This document shows, piece by piece, positions 1 to 6,908 of a stretch of 10,181 nt of DNA (position 1 is its first letter; each line of letters begins with the position of its first letter). The stretch is from NCBI GenBank assembly GCA_964558295.1, contig CAZLDQ010000206.1, forward strand, positions 1 to 10,181. The letters run 5' to 3'. Source of the DNA: JBDKTH01 sp964558295. Lineage in GTDB: Bacteria > Planctomycetota > Planctomycetia > Pirellulales > Thermoguttaceae. The position numbers and the translations under genes are program-made. The notes under the pieces were generated by a model, which saw nothing but the letters and a program-made list of their open reading frames with translations, did not search any database and had not been told where the DNA came from.

Positions 1-401
1 TAGACCGCTTCCCCCAGGCCGGCCAACCATCCTGCACCCGGTCGATCGGGGACCAGCGCCCCGCCGAGCCCCACGACCCGGAGCACCAGCCCCGTGCCCG
101 CCACCCACTGAAGCACCTGCACGGCTAAGATCGCCGCCGGCGTCTCGACGCCCAGGCATCCGTAGGCCGCCGCCAAAAGCACCGGGTAAAACGGAGCCTG
201 CTGCGAAGTGGGCCCTTCAGTCCCCAGGAATTCGATGGAAAACCCCCGGCCGGCCAACAGGTTCTCGGCAATGCGTCCATGCTCGTACGATAACCGTTCG
301 GTCGACGTGCTCATCGTCAGGGCTAGCACCAGCCAGACCCTCAGCGCCAGGGCCGTTCCGGCCAGCACGCCAAGCCCAACCATTTTCCGTGACCTGTCCA
401 T
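1..401 (-). CDS. Membrane glycosyltransferase, GT39/ArnT-like (N-terminal 133 aa, truncated by window edge)
   Basis: Reading the minus strand from the ATG at 401 gives 133 open codons to the window edge. The protein starts with a basic segment (MDRSRK) and a hydrophobic helix (about residues 8-30). It then reads SYEHGRIAENLLAGRGFS (38-55) and PTSQQAPFYPVLLAAAY (64-80), followed by a second hydrophobic stretch (88-115). An acidic residue just after the first helix, then 'IA..L..G.GFS' and 'PT...P.YP.LLA', is the characteristic start of polyprenyl-phosphate sugar transferases of the PMT/ArnT type (GT39, Pfam PMT_2). These are multi-spanning inner-membrane enzymes that transfer a sugar from a lipid carrier to protein or lipid. 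Acceptor and sugar cannot be told. No clear Shine-Dalgarno precedes 401; the ATG at codon 7 is an alternative start. The gene is divergent from the operon at 528, with a 126-bp intergenic region that must hold both promoters, though I see no convincing promoter boxes in it. Confidence 0.72.
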   Translation of the reverse strand, partial: MDRSRKMVGLGVLAGTALALRVWLVLALTMSTSTERLSYEHGRIAENLLAGRGFSIEFLGTEGPTSQQAPFYPVLLAAAYGCLGVETPAAILAVQVLQWVAGTGLVLRVVGLGGALVPDRPGAGWLAGLGEAV

Positions 402-527
402 GGCGGCCGGATTGTACGCCAAACCCCCGTCCAGGGGCAAGAGAGAGTGGAATCCACCATCCCCCAAACTGCCCTGGTCGCCGAGACCGTCTTGCGTTAC
501 CTTACACCACGGTCGCGGGAGCCCATC

Positions 528-1517
528 ATGCGGAGCCTATTGAAATTCGTGCTGTTTGTCGCCGTCTTGGCCATCGGCGGGTATTTCGTGCGCCAGGAGG
601 GCCTCCAAGGGCTGAAGGAGCGGCTGTTTCCACCGCAAGCCCCCCAATCCAATGGAACCTCCGCGGTGCCGGGCGTCCCCGCGCAGCCGCCGGTTCCCGA
701 TCAGCTCAATGCGATCCGCCTCGCCACATTCAACATCAGCCCACTGGACGACCAGAAGCTGGCCAAGCCGTTTGCCGCCATGCGTCTGGCCCAGATCCTC
801 CAGCAATTCGACGTGGTGGCCCTCCAAGACATCCAGGCTCCCAACCAAAGCACGCTGGTGCGGCTCGTCGAACAGATCAACACGATGGGCCGCCATTACG
901 ATTACGTGCTGCCGCCCCAGGTGGGCCGCGACCCGGTCACGCAATACAGCGCGTTCATCTTCGATCGGGCGACCATCGAAGTCGACCGGCGCACGGTCTA
1001 CAACGTGGACGATCCTAGCCGACAGTTACGGCGACGCCCGTTGGTGGCTTCCTTCCGGGCACGCGGAGTCGATCCCAGCCAAGCCTTCACCTTCACGCTG
1101 ATCAACGTTCACGTGAGCCAAGAGCAGGTCAGTACGGAGTTGGACCTGTTGGACGACGTCTACCGGGCCGTACGTGACGACGGGCGGGAGGAGGATGACA
1201 TTATTCTTCTGGGCGATCTGGAGACCGACGACCGGCACCTGGGCCAATTGGGACAGGTCCCCTATCTCACCTGTTCGGTGTTTCTCGCCCCCAGCACCGT
1301 TCAAGCCCGGCTGGCCGACAACGTGGTGTTCAACCGCCGCGCCACCGTCGAATTCACCGGCCGTTCCGGCGTGTTGGACCTCATGCGTCAGTTCAATCTC
1401 GGAACGCGCGAGGTCGTCGAGTTAGCCTACCACTTCCCGGTCTGGGCCGAATTCAGCATCTACGAAGGGGGCCAGGCCGGCCACGTCGCCGCCACGCCAC
1501 GCGACCTCATCCGTTGA
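528..1517 (+). CDS. Membrane-anchored endonuclease/exonuclease/phosphatase (EEP) family protein, catalytic motifs partly substituted
   Basis: The product is 329 aa. The start at 528 is chosen because GGGAG lies 6 nt upstream and the protein then opens with an N-terminal membrane anchor (LLKFVLFVAVLAIGGYFV, residues 4-21). An upstream ATG at 447 would put 27 unstructured residues before the anchor. After a Pro-rich linker, residues 61-312 follow the DNase I-like EEP fold: RLATFNI (N69), DVVALQD (100-101), INVHV (H195), LLGDLE (D230), ADNVVFNR (D264, N265) and a final HFPVWAEF (H302). The fold normally cleaves phosphodiesters or phosphomonoesters using LQE, GD-N and SDH motifs. Here these read LQD, GDLE and AYH, so the usual Glu, Asn and Asp look replaced and activity is doubtful. 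I infer a periplasmic location from the anchor. The HD hydrolase gene follows 10 nt after the stop, suggesting one operon. Confidence 0.85.
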   Translation: MRSLLKFVLFVAVLAIGGYFVRQEGLQGLKERLFPPQAPQSNGTSAVPGVPAQPPVPDQLNAIRLATFNISPLDDQKLAKPFAAMRLAQILQQFDVVALQDIQAPNQSTLVRLVEQINTMGRHYDYVLPPQVGRDPVTQYSAFIFDRATIEVDRRTVYNVDDPSRQLRRRPLVASFRARGVDPSQAFTFTLINVHVSQEQVSTELDLLDDVYRAVRDDGREEDDIILLGDLETDDRHLGQLGQVPYLTCSVFLAPSTVQARLADNVVFNRRATVEFTGRSGVLDLMRQFNLGTREVVELAYHFPVWAEFSIYEGGQAGHVAATPRDLIR

Positions 1518-1527
1518 GGATCTCGTC

Positions 1528-2109
1528 ATGCCGCTCACTTCGCGCTTTACCGACGCTTTGGTCTACGCCGCCCAGTTGCATGCCACGCAGACGCGCAAAG
1601 CCTCCGGCGTCCCCTACGTTTCCCATCTGCTCCGCGTCTGTGGGATTGCCTTGGAGTTCGGCGCCGACGAAGACGAAGCAATCGCCGCACTTTTGCACGA
1701 TGCCATTGAAGACCAGGGGGGCCAAGCCACCCGCGAAGAAATCCGCCGGCGATTCGGCGACCGGGTCACGGAAATCGTCGACGGTTGCACCGACACCGAT
1801 CAGACGCCCAAACCTCCGTGGCGTCAACGCAAAGAGGCCTACCTGGCCCATCTCCACGAAGCGACGCCCTCGGTCCGGCTCATCTCCGCCTGCGACAAGC
1901 TCGACAACGTCCGCTCGCTTCTGTTGAGCTACCGCGACCAGGGCGAACAGATCTGGCAACGTTTCTCGGGCGGCCGCGACGGCACCCTCTGGTACTACCG
2001 CCGCATCGTCGCCGTTCTCCAGAGCTTCGGCCCCCACCCGCTCGTCGACGAGCTCCACCGCGCCGTCACCCAATTCGAAACCCTCGCGTGCGGTACGAAG
2101 GCCGAATGA
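1528..2109 (+). CDS. HD-domain phosphohydrolase, SpoT/MESH1-like (p)ppGpp-hydrolase family
   Basis: The product is 193 aa. The start at 1528 follows GAGGA with 7 nt spacing; that Shine-Dalgarno sits on the stop codon of the EEP gene, so the two are probably co-transcribed and coupled. The metal-binding and catalytic set of RelA/SpoT hydrolase domains is visible in order: YVSHLL (H33), LLHDAIED (H57, D58, then E61 D62) and CDKLDN (D123). The single-domain length and absence of synthetase, TGS or ACT domains match small stand-alone alarmone hydrolases (MESH1/SAH type), which remove the 3'-pyrophosphate of (p)ppGpp in the cytoplasm. Other HD nucleotide hydrolases are possible, so the exact substrate is inferred. 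The last residues (GTKAE) and the stop codon run into the intergenic repeat at 2098-2197, so the C-terminus may have been reshaped by repeat insertion. Confidence 0.85.
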   Translation: MPLTSRFTDALVYAAQLHATQTRKASGVPYVSHLLRVCGIALEFGADEDEAIAALLHDAIEDQGGQATREEIRRRFGDRVTEIVDGCTDTDQTPKPPWRQRKEAYLAHLHEATPSVRLISACDKLDNVRSLLLSYRDQGEQIWQRFSGGRDGTLWYYRRIVAVLQSFGPHPLVDELHRAVTQFETLACGTKAE

Positions 2110-2197
2110 CGAAGCACGAAGGGCCCAAGTCTTTCGGACGTCGTCCTTCGGACATGCCTTCGTTTTTCTGATTTCGTCCTTCGTTTTTCCTTCCCCG
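2098..2197. repeat. Planctomycete-type intergenic repeat, copy 1
   Basis: The stretch is built from short, partly palindromic units around GAATGACGAA / CACGAAGG on the left and CTTCG / ATTTCGTCCTTCG on the right. It can fold imperfectly on itself. Reading frames through it give low-complexity peptides such as FGRRPSDMPSFF, which I recognise as the signature of a dispersed intergenic repeat in planctomycete genomes rather than a gene. It starts within or at the stop codon of the HD gene: ATGACG at 2106-2111 contains the TGA. A related copy lies at 5551-5665. The edges are approximate. Confidence 0.6.
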
Positions 2198-2218
2198 GGG
2201 TGTGTCCAAAAACGCTTC

Positions 2219-2248
2219 TTGAAAATCCCCCACCGCCCACGCTAAGCT
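2219..2248 (+). promoter_or_regulatory. Possible sigma70-type promoter for the leader RNA
   Basis: TTGAAA at 2219-2224 is a good -35 box. After 18 nt, TAAGCT at 2243-2248 keeps the first two and last bases of a TATAAT box. Transcription would begin near 2255, just before the first hairpin of the structured leader. The -10 box is weak and no experimental support is visible. The call is based on position as much as on sequence. Confidence 0.3.
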
Positions 2249-2255
2249 GCGGATC

Positions 2256-2365
2256 ATGTGAAGGGTATCAAGCAGAGCTTGGTACCTCAGGCCCGTAGGC
2301 CTGGGGGCCAGGTATCCTAAGGGCCCGTTACCGGAGATGGCTCCGGGGACGGGCCCTTTTTTTTT
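2256..2365 (+). ncRNA. Candidate structured leader RNA or small RNA ending in an intrinsic terminator
   Basis: Three hairpins follow each other with little spacing. Hairpin 1 pairs GGTATCAAGC (2264-2273) with GCTTGGTACC (2277-2286), 10 bp with one G-U pair and a 3-nt loop. Hairpin 2 pairs CAGGCC (2288-2293) with GGCCTG (2298-2303) around a CGTA loop. Hairpin 3 is the intrinsic terminator at 2319-2365. Alternative pairings exist: GGGCC at 2305-2309 could pair with GGCCC at 2322-2326 in the terminator's left arm, and hairpin 2 could extend into hairpin 1's right arm. The transcript would be about 110 nt. It could be an independent small RNA or a conditional leader for the HTH gene, whose start codon is only 16 nt past the T-run. 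I do not recognise a known riboswitch or RNA family. Confidence 0.45.
2319..2365 (+). terminator. Strong intrinsic (rho-independent) terminator
   Basis: AAGGGCCCGT (2319-2328) pairs with ACGGGCCCTT (2349-2358). Inside it, CCGGAG (2331-2336) pairs with CTCCGG (2341-2346) around a 4-nt loop. A run of nine T follows (2357-2365). The long GC-rich stem with a T-tract is a textbook terminator on the plus strand. It terminates transcription arriving from the HD operon or from the leader promoter, directly upstream of the HTH gene. Confidence 0.9.
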
Positions 2366-2381
2366 CCAACAGGGGAAGAAC

Positions 2382-2807
2382 ATGATTGCGCCGGAACTAG
2401 TGGAACAGATCAAGCGATTGCTGGCCGAAGGCCATTTGAGCCAGCGGGCCATCGCCCGATTGACGGGCGTCAGCCGAGGGAGTGTCAATGCGATTGCCCA
2501 GGGGAAACGCCACGAGCCTCGCCCCAGAAGGCACGAGGAACTGCTTCCCCAGGCACCCAGCGGGCCGCCGCAACGATGTCCGACCTGCGGCGGCCTGGTC
2601 TACATGCCCTGCGTGTTGTGCTACGTCCGGAGCTCCTTGGCCCAAAACCCCTCCCCGCGACGCCCGGAGGGGCCTGCCGAACCGATGCAGATCGCCCTGA
2701 CCGACGAACACCGGACGCGCTATCTCCCCTTTTACACCCGCCGGGCTCAGCGTCTCGCGTCAAAGCCCTTGGCCTCTCTTTCGCCTACTGGAGGAACGCT
2801 CGGATGA
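2382..2807 (+). CDS. Helix-turn-helix / zinc-ribbon protein (putative regulator)
   Basis: The product is 141 aa. The start at 2382 has AGGGGAAG at 2371-2378 just upstream; an in-frame ATG at 2337 lies in the terminator loop and is rejected. Residues 11-42 form a resolvase/Hin-type helix-turn-helix (LSQRAIARLTGVSRGSVNAI, 19-38), preceded by a conserved-looking MIAPELVEQIKRLLAEG. Residues 66-80 hold four cysteines as C-x2-C-x7-C-x2-C (CPTCGGLVYMPCVLC), a probable zinc ribbon. The remainder is Pro/Arg-rich with no domain I recognise. I recall similar HTH-plus-CxxC proteins in planctomycete genomes, but their function is not known to me. DNA binding is inferred. Its place as first gene of the phage-like unit fits a regulator. 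The stop overlaps the next start as ATGA (2804-2807). Confidence 0.75.
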   Translation: MIAPELVEQIKRLLAEGHLSQRAIARLTGVSRGSVNAIAQGKRHEPRPRRHEELLPQAPSGPPQRCPTCGGLVYMPCVLCYVRSSLAQNPSPRRPEGPAEPMQIALTDEHRTRYLPFYTRRAQRLASKPLASLSPTGGTLG

Positions 2808-3382
2808 AGTGTGACGATCAACGCCTGCTCATGCCCTATGCGGAGGTTCGCCAGGAGATCCAAGACGCCGATCTCCTCCTCTTCCGCCGCCGCGACCTGA
2901 TCGCGATTGCCGGCCGCGGACTCCACTGCCACGCGGCCAAAGCCGCCTGGTGGGGAGACGACCTGTTTTGTCTGGAGACGCGTGCCTTTTCCGGTGCGCG
3001 GGCCGTGCGGCTCTCCAGCCAGGTTCAGCGGAATCCTGGTCGGATCGACGTCTACGAGGTCAACCCCGACAACCGTTGGCCCGAGTACGATCGCCAAGGC
3101 GCCGTGCGGTTCATGCGACGCCTCGCCGGCTGCGACTACGGCTACCGCGGACTGTTCACCGCCGCCATGCTCCATTTGCCCGTCGTGCGATGGTTCACTT
3201 GTCCTGATCTCGACGACAAGGCCGTTGATCGTCGTCCGCCGTTTTGCAGCCATGCGTGTGCCATGGCCGACCGGATCGGCGGCGGCGTCGATCCGGTCCA
3301 CCTGTTGGCCGACCGGCTCACCGAGCCGGCCGACTTGGCCCGGAGCCCGTTTTACCGCTACCGCTTCACCCTTTTGCCCTAA
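2804..3382 (+). CDS. Permuted NlpC/P60 (YiiX-like, papain-fold) hydrolase
   Basis: The product is 192 aa. The start at 2804 is supported by GGAGGA 8 nt upstream and by the ATGA overlap with the HTH gene, implying translational coupling. The order of motifs fits circularly permuted NlpC/P60 enzymes such as YiiX, where the catalytic His precedes the Cys. DADLLLFRR (21-29) resembles the opening 'GD-L-FR' strand, HCHAAKAAWW (41-50) would carry the His (H43), LETR (57-60) a conserved Glu, and PPFCSHAC (145-152) the nucleophile Cys (C148), matching the family's 'YCSELV' box. The family includes amidases, peptidases and thioesterases acting on peptidoglycan peptides or lipids. There is no signal peptide, so the protein is cytoplasmic or needs a helper to cross the membrane. 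In this context a phage cell-wall hydrolase is plausible but unproven. The C-terminus (SPFYRYRFTLLP) is rich in aromatic residues. Confidence 0.62.
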   Translation: MKCDDQRLLMPYAEVRQEIQDADLLLFRRRDLIAIAGRGLHCHAAKAAWWGDDLFCLETRAFSGARAVRLSSQVQRNPGRIDVYEVNPDNRWPEYDRQGAVRFMRRLAGCDYGYRGLFTAAMLHLPVVRWFTCPDLDDKAVDRRPPFCSHACAMADRIGGGVDPVHLLADRLTEPADLARSPFYRYRFTLLP

Positions 3383-3427
3383 AACCCCCGTTTCCCTTGT
3401 CCATCTTCAATGAAGGAGGGACAAACC

Positions 3428-4639
3428 ATGCGTCTGCTCTTCTGTCTCCTGACCGTCACGACCGGTCTTTTGACCGTCCCGGTCAGCGCCCAATGTCCCG
3501 GCGGGACTTGCTCGCTGGCCCCCTCGGCGCCTGCCGCCGTGGTGCGTGTCGTCCATGCCACGGGAAACGAACAGTGGTATGGGACAGGAACGCTGGTCCA
3601 CAAAGACGACCGGCAAGGCATCATCCTCACCTGTGCCCACCTGTTTCGCGAAAAGACCGGCCACGTCTCGGTTGTGTTCCCCGACGGGACCCGTTATCGG
3701 GCCAAAGTGCTGGCCATCGATCCGCTCTGGGACCTCGCGGCCCTGCAAATCGCCGCCCCCTCTGCGGCGCCGGTGGCCATTGCCGCCGATCCCCCTCGCC
3801 CCGGCGACCTCTTGCGAAGCTGCGGCTACGGTCCCGACGGCCGTTACCGCTCGCAGCAGGGCGAAATGCTCGGTTACGTGCGTCCCACCTCCAACCAGAC
3901 CTACGAGACGCTACAACTCTCCGGCGCGGCACGCGACGGCGACTCGGGCGGACCGGTTTTCAACCTCCGCGGCGAATTGGCCGCCGTCCTTTGGGGCACC
4001 GATGGGCGGACCATCGGCGCCACCTACTGCGGCCGCGTGCGAAAATTCCTCGCCTCGGTCCTCGACCGCGTTCTCCCGGATACCTCACCCGCCAACCAAG
4101 TCGCCCGCACGCCCGAGACTCCCCAATCCCCCTCCGACCCCGAACGCATGCCGCTTCTCCGCGGGCACCTCGACCAGCTTCGCGAACAAGTGGAAAACCT
4201 CTCCCGCCTGATGACCGGCCTGAAAGACCGCATCGCCAAGGCGGAAGCGACCGTCGACGACAGCAACTTGCGCTCGATCGTGCGGGAGGTGGCCGGCGGA
4301 ATCGCCGTCGATCACGCCCCCGACCTCTTGGAACGTATCTTGCCAACCCTTCTGACCGCCCTCGGATGGACCGGTCCTCCGTCCCTTGCCATGGTCCTCG
4401 GCCTGCGTCTGGGCGCACGGATCCTCCGCCGACGGCTCAAAAAGCGATTGCAATCCTCCGGAGGGCTCCTGAACGTCGTGGCCCCTCGCCGTGAGGAAAC
4501 CGACGACCACGCCGAACAACCGGGCGAACAAGAACAACCCGCCTCCGAAGCGTCCCGCCGCCCGTTGGCCCGCGTCAAGCGTCGCGGGCGCCGGGTGGCA
4601 TCCGCCGTCCGATCTACTGTCAAAAGGAGAAGCCGATGA
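3428..4639 (+). CDS. Secreted/membrane-tethered trypsin-like serine protease with coiled coil and basic tail
   Basis: The product is 403 aa. The start at 3428 follows AAGGAGGG; an ATG at 3410 would sit before this ribosome-binding site. Residues 1-21 are a signal peptide ending VSA|Q. Residues 35-215 form a trypsin-like (S1, Trypsin_2 type) domain with the full triad: LTCAH (H71), DPLWDLAAL (D102) and RDGDSGGPVF (S173). A Pro-rich linker (219-240) leads to a likely coiled coil (242-277). A hydrophobic segment (about 304-333) could span the membrane, and is followed by a strongly basic, Arg-rich tail (334-345 and 377-403). If both segments are used, the protease faces outward and the tail stays in the cytoplasm. 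Cellular substrates are unknown. It could be a lysis enzyme or surface protease of the element; a prohead protease is unlikely because of the signal peptide. The stop overlaps the next start (ATGA, 4636-4639). Confidence 0.82.
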   Translation: MRLLFCLLTVTTGLLTVPVSAQCPGGTCSLAPSAPAAVVRVVHATGNEQWYGTGTLVHKDDRQGIILTCAHLFREKTGHVSVVFPDGTRYRAKVLAIDPLWDLAALQIAAPSAAPVAIAADPPRPGDLLRSCGYGPDGRYRSQQGEMLGYVRPTSNQTYETLQLSGAARDGDSGGPVFNLRGELAAVLWGTDGRTIGATYCGRVRKFLASVLDRVLPDTSPANQVARTPETPQSPSDPERMPLLRGHLDQLREQVENLSRLMTGLKDRIAKAEATVDDSNLRSIVREVAGGIAVDHAPDLLERILPTLLTALGWTGPPSLAMVLGLRLGARILRRRLKKRLQSSGGLLNVVAPRREETDDHAEQPGEQEQPASEASRRPLARVKRRGRRVASAVRSTVKRRSR

Positions 4640-4890
4640 GTGTGGAAGAATGGGGAATCGTAATGGGCGTGGTCACCTCGGCCCTGTTGGCCTTGGCCCC
4701 CTGGATGTTCATGGTCCACGCGAAACTGGCCGTGCTGGCCACCAAGCTCGCCAGCCTGGAATCCAAGGTCGACAAACTGATCGTCGACAACGAGCATCGT
4801 GGGCCGATATGTGCGTTGCACGAAGCCCGCCTCGACGCGCACGAGATCCAACTCGAACACATCGCCGACCGACTCCATGACGTCCCCTAA
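4636..4890 (+). CDS. Small membrane protein with coiled coil, holin-like topology
   Basis: The product is 84 aa. The start overlaps the protease stop as ATGA and is preceded by AAAGGAGA at 4623-4630, so translation is probably coupled. Residues 7-27 (GIVMGVVTSALLALAPWMFMV) form one transmembrane helix. Residues 29-53 are a heptad-like helix (KLAVLATKLASLESKVDKL) likely to make a coiled coil, and the remainder is charged (HEARLDAHEIQLEHIADRL). Short proteins with one N-terminal helix and a coiled-coil tail are common in phage lysis regions, for example XhlA-type haemolysin/holin partners. I recognise the topology, not a specific family. Tight linkage to the protease suggests a shared membrane function. 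Confidence 0.65.
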   Translation: MSVEEWGIVMGVVTSALLALAPWMFMVHAKLAVLATKLASLESKVDKLIVDNEHRGPICALHEARLDAHEIQLEHIADRLHDVP

Positions 4891-4922
4891 CCCGCTTCCA
4901 CCACAACCAACCCATCCCAACC

Positions 4923-5483
4923 ATGCACATCCGCGATCGAATCACCGAACTGCGTCGCGTCAAGGCGAGCCAACTCCGGCCCCACCCGAAGAACTGGCGT
5001 GTTCATCCGCCACGTCAGCAAGACATCTTGCGTGGCGTGCTGGCCGAGATCGGCTACGCCGACGCGTTGCTGGCCCGCCAGCTTCCCGATGGCTCATTGG
5101 AGTTGATCGACGGCCATCTGCGGGCGGAGACCACGCCCGACATGGAGGTCCCCGTCTTGATCGTCGACCTTGACGACCAGGAGACGGCCAAACTGTTGGC
5201 CCTCCACGACCCGTTGACCAGCCTGGCCACTGCCGAGCGTCCGGTCCTGGTCGAGCTGCTGGGCGATGTGACGACCGAGAACGGAGCGGTCCAATCCCTG
5301 TTGGACGATCTCCTCGAACCGGCCGATGTCGCATCCGACGTCTCCTTCGACGCCTCTTCGCCGGAAATCCCGATCCCCGACACCTTTCAAGTCGTTGTCG
5401 AATGTTCCGACGAAGCCGAGCAGCGAACCCTTTTCGAGCGATTGTCGGCCGAGGGCTATCGCTGCCGGCTGTTGAATCTCTAG
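4923..5483 (+). CDS. ParB-like nuclease-domain protein (no HTH), phage type
   Basis: The product is 186 aa. Residues 10-85 are a ParB/sulfiredoxin-fold N-terminal domain: KASQLRPHPKNWRVH (14-28), LRGVLAEIGYADALLARQLP (36-55) and LIDGHLRAE (61-69), where GHLR corresponds to the nucleotide-binding GHRR/GERR box. Unlike chromosome or plasmid ParB it has no visible helix-turn-helix DNA-binding domain. It ends in a compact segment (FQVVVECSDEAEQRTLFERLSAEGYRCRLL, in pieces across 155-185) that looks like a small alpha/beta unit and that I associate with phage-borne ParB-like proteins. Such proteins occur in mobile elements with DNA methyltransferases and terminases; their activity is uncertain (nuclease, CTPase or DNA-modification accessory). 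The start ATG has no Shine-Dalgarno in the 32-nt gap after the previous gene. It is kept because MHIRDRITELRRV matches the usual beginning of the family as I remember it. Confidence 0.85.
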   Translation: MHIRDRITELRRVKASQLRPHPKNWRVHPPRQQDILRGVLAEIGYADALLARQLPDGSLELIDGHLRAETTPDMEVPVLIVDLDDQETAKLLALHDPLTSLATAERPVLVELLGDVTTENGAVQSLLDDLLEPADVASDVSFDASSPEIPIPDTFQVVVECSDEAEQRTLFERLSAEGYRCRLLNL

Positions 5484-5550
5484 ACAGCGGAAAGCGAAAC
5501 GAAGCATACCATGGATTGAAAACCGCACACGGCCAAACGTGACGAGCAGG

Positions 5551-5665
5551 ACGAATGACGGAATTCACATGACAAAGGAATGCCCCAAGGACCAAGCCCG
5601 AATAACGATCGCACCGTATCCGTCATTTGTGCTTCGTCCTTCCTTCGTCATTTGGATTTCGTCAT
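5551..5665. repeat. Planctomycete-type intergenic repeat, copy 2, inside the phage-like operon
   Basis: The stretch begins GAATGACGG and contains CGTCAT at 5621-5626, 5646-5651 and 5660-5665, with the complementary ATGACG at 5555-5560. It shares the ATTTCGTC core (5656-5663) and the TGCTTCGTCCTTC style of copy 1. Frames across it give peptides such as YPSFVLRPSFVIWISS, the low-complexity signature of this repeat style. It fills most of the 231-nt gap between the ParB-like and ABC-GNAT genes. I see no promoter or terminator in the rest of that gap (5484-5550 and 5666-5700). Confidence 0.6.
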
Positions 5666-5714
5666 GGGTCCTTCTCCCCCTTCATCCTTCTGCCTTTCCC
5701 CAAGGAGCCCCGCC

Positions 5715-6839
<1,125 letters not shown>

Positions 6840-6894
6840 ATACGTTGCACCAACCAAACCCTGTCCGTGCAAGTGTCGTCCGTCAAAACCGTAT

Positions 6895-6908
6895 CCTCGG
6901 CCCCGAGG
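6895..6908 (+). promoter_or_regulatory. Small hairpin covering the putative RBS of the terminase small subunit gene
   Basis: CCTCGG (6895-6900) is complementary to CCGAGG (6903-6908). The right arm contains GAGG (6905-6908), the only Shine-Dalgarno-like sequence before the ATG at 6917. If folded, it would mask that site. The stem is short, so the call is tentative. Confidence 0.3.

Noticed and set aside
2098..2197. Small protein encoded in the repeat region
   Set aside because: The peptide is a low-complexity repeat translation of the kind seen at many planctomycete intergenic repeats, with no coding signature.
2337..2381. Upstream ATG start for the HTH protein
   Set aside because: It sits in the loop of the intrinsic terminator and lacks a ribosome-binding site, whereas 2382 has AGGGGAAG upstream.
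3244..4494. Plus-strand open frame of 416 codons overlapping the YiiX-like and protease genes
   Set aside because: Its translation is Arg/Pro-rich with no domain, while the overlapping frames encode a recognisable papain-fold protein and a complete serine-protease triad.
4923..5483. Chromosome or plasmid partition ParB
   Set aside because: There is no HTH domain, no ParA neighbour and no parS-like repeats; the context is phage packaging.
5580..5714. Extended N-terminus for the ABC-GNAT protein
   Set aside because: These codons translate the intergenic repeat, and the ATG at 5715 has a strong AAGGAG site.
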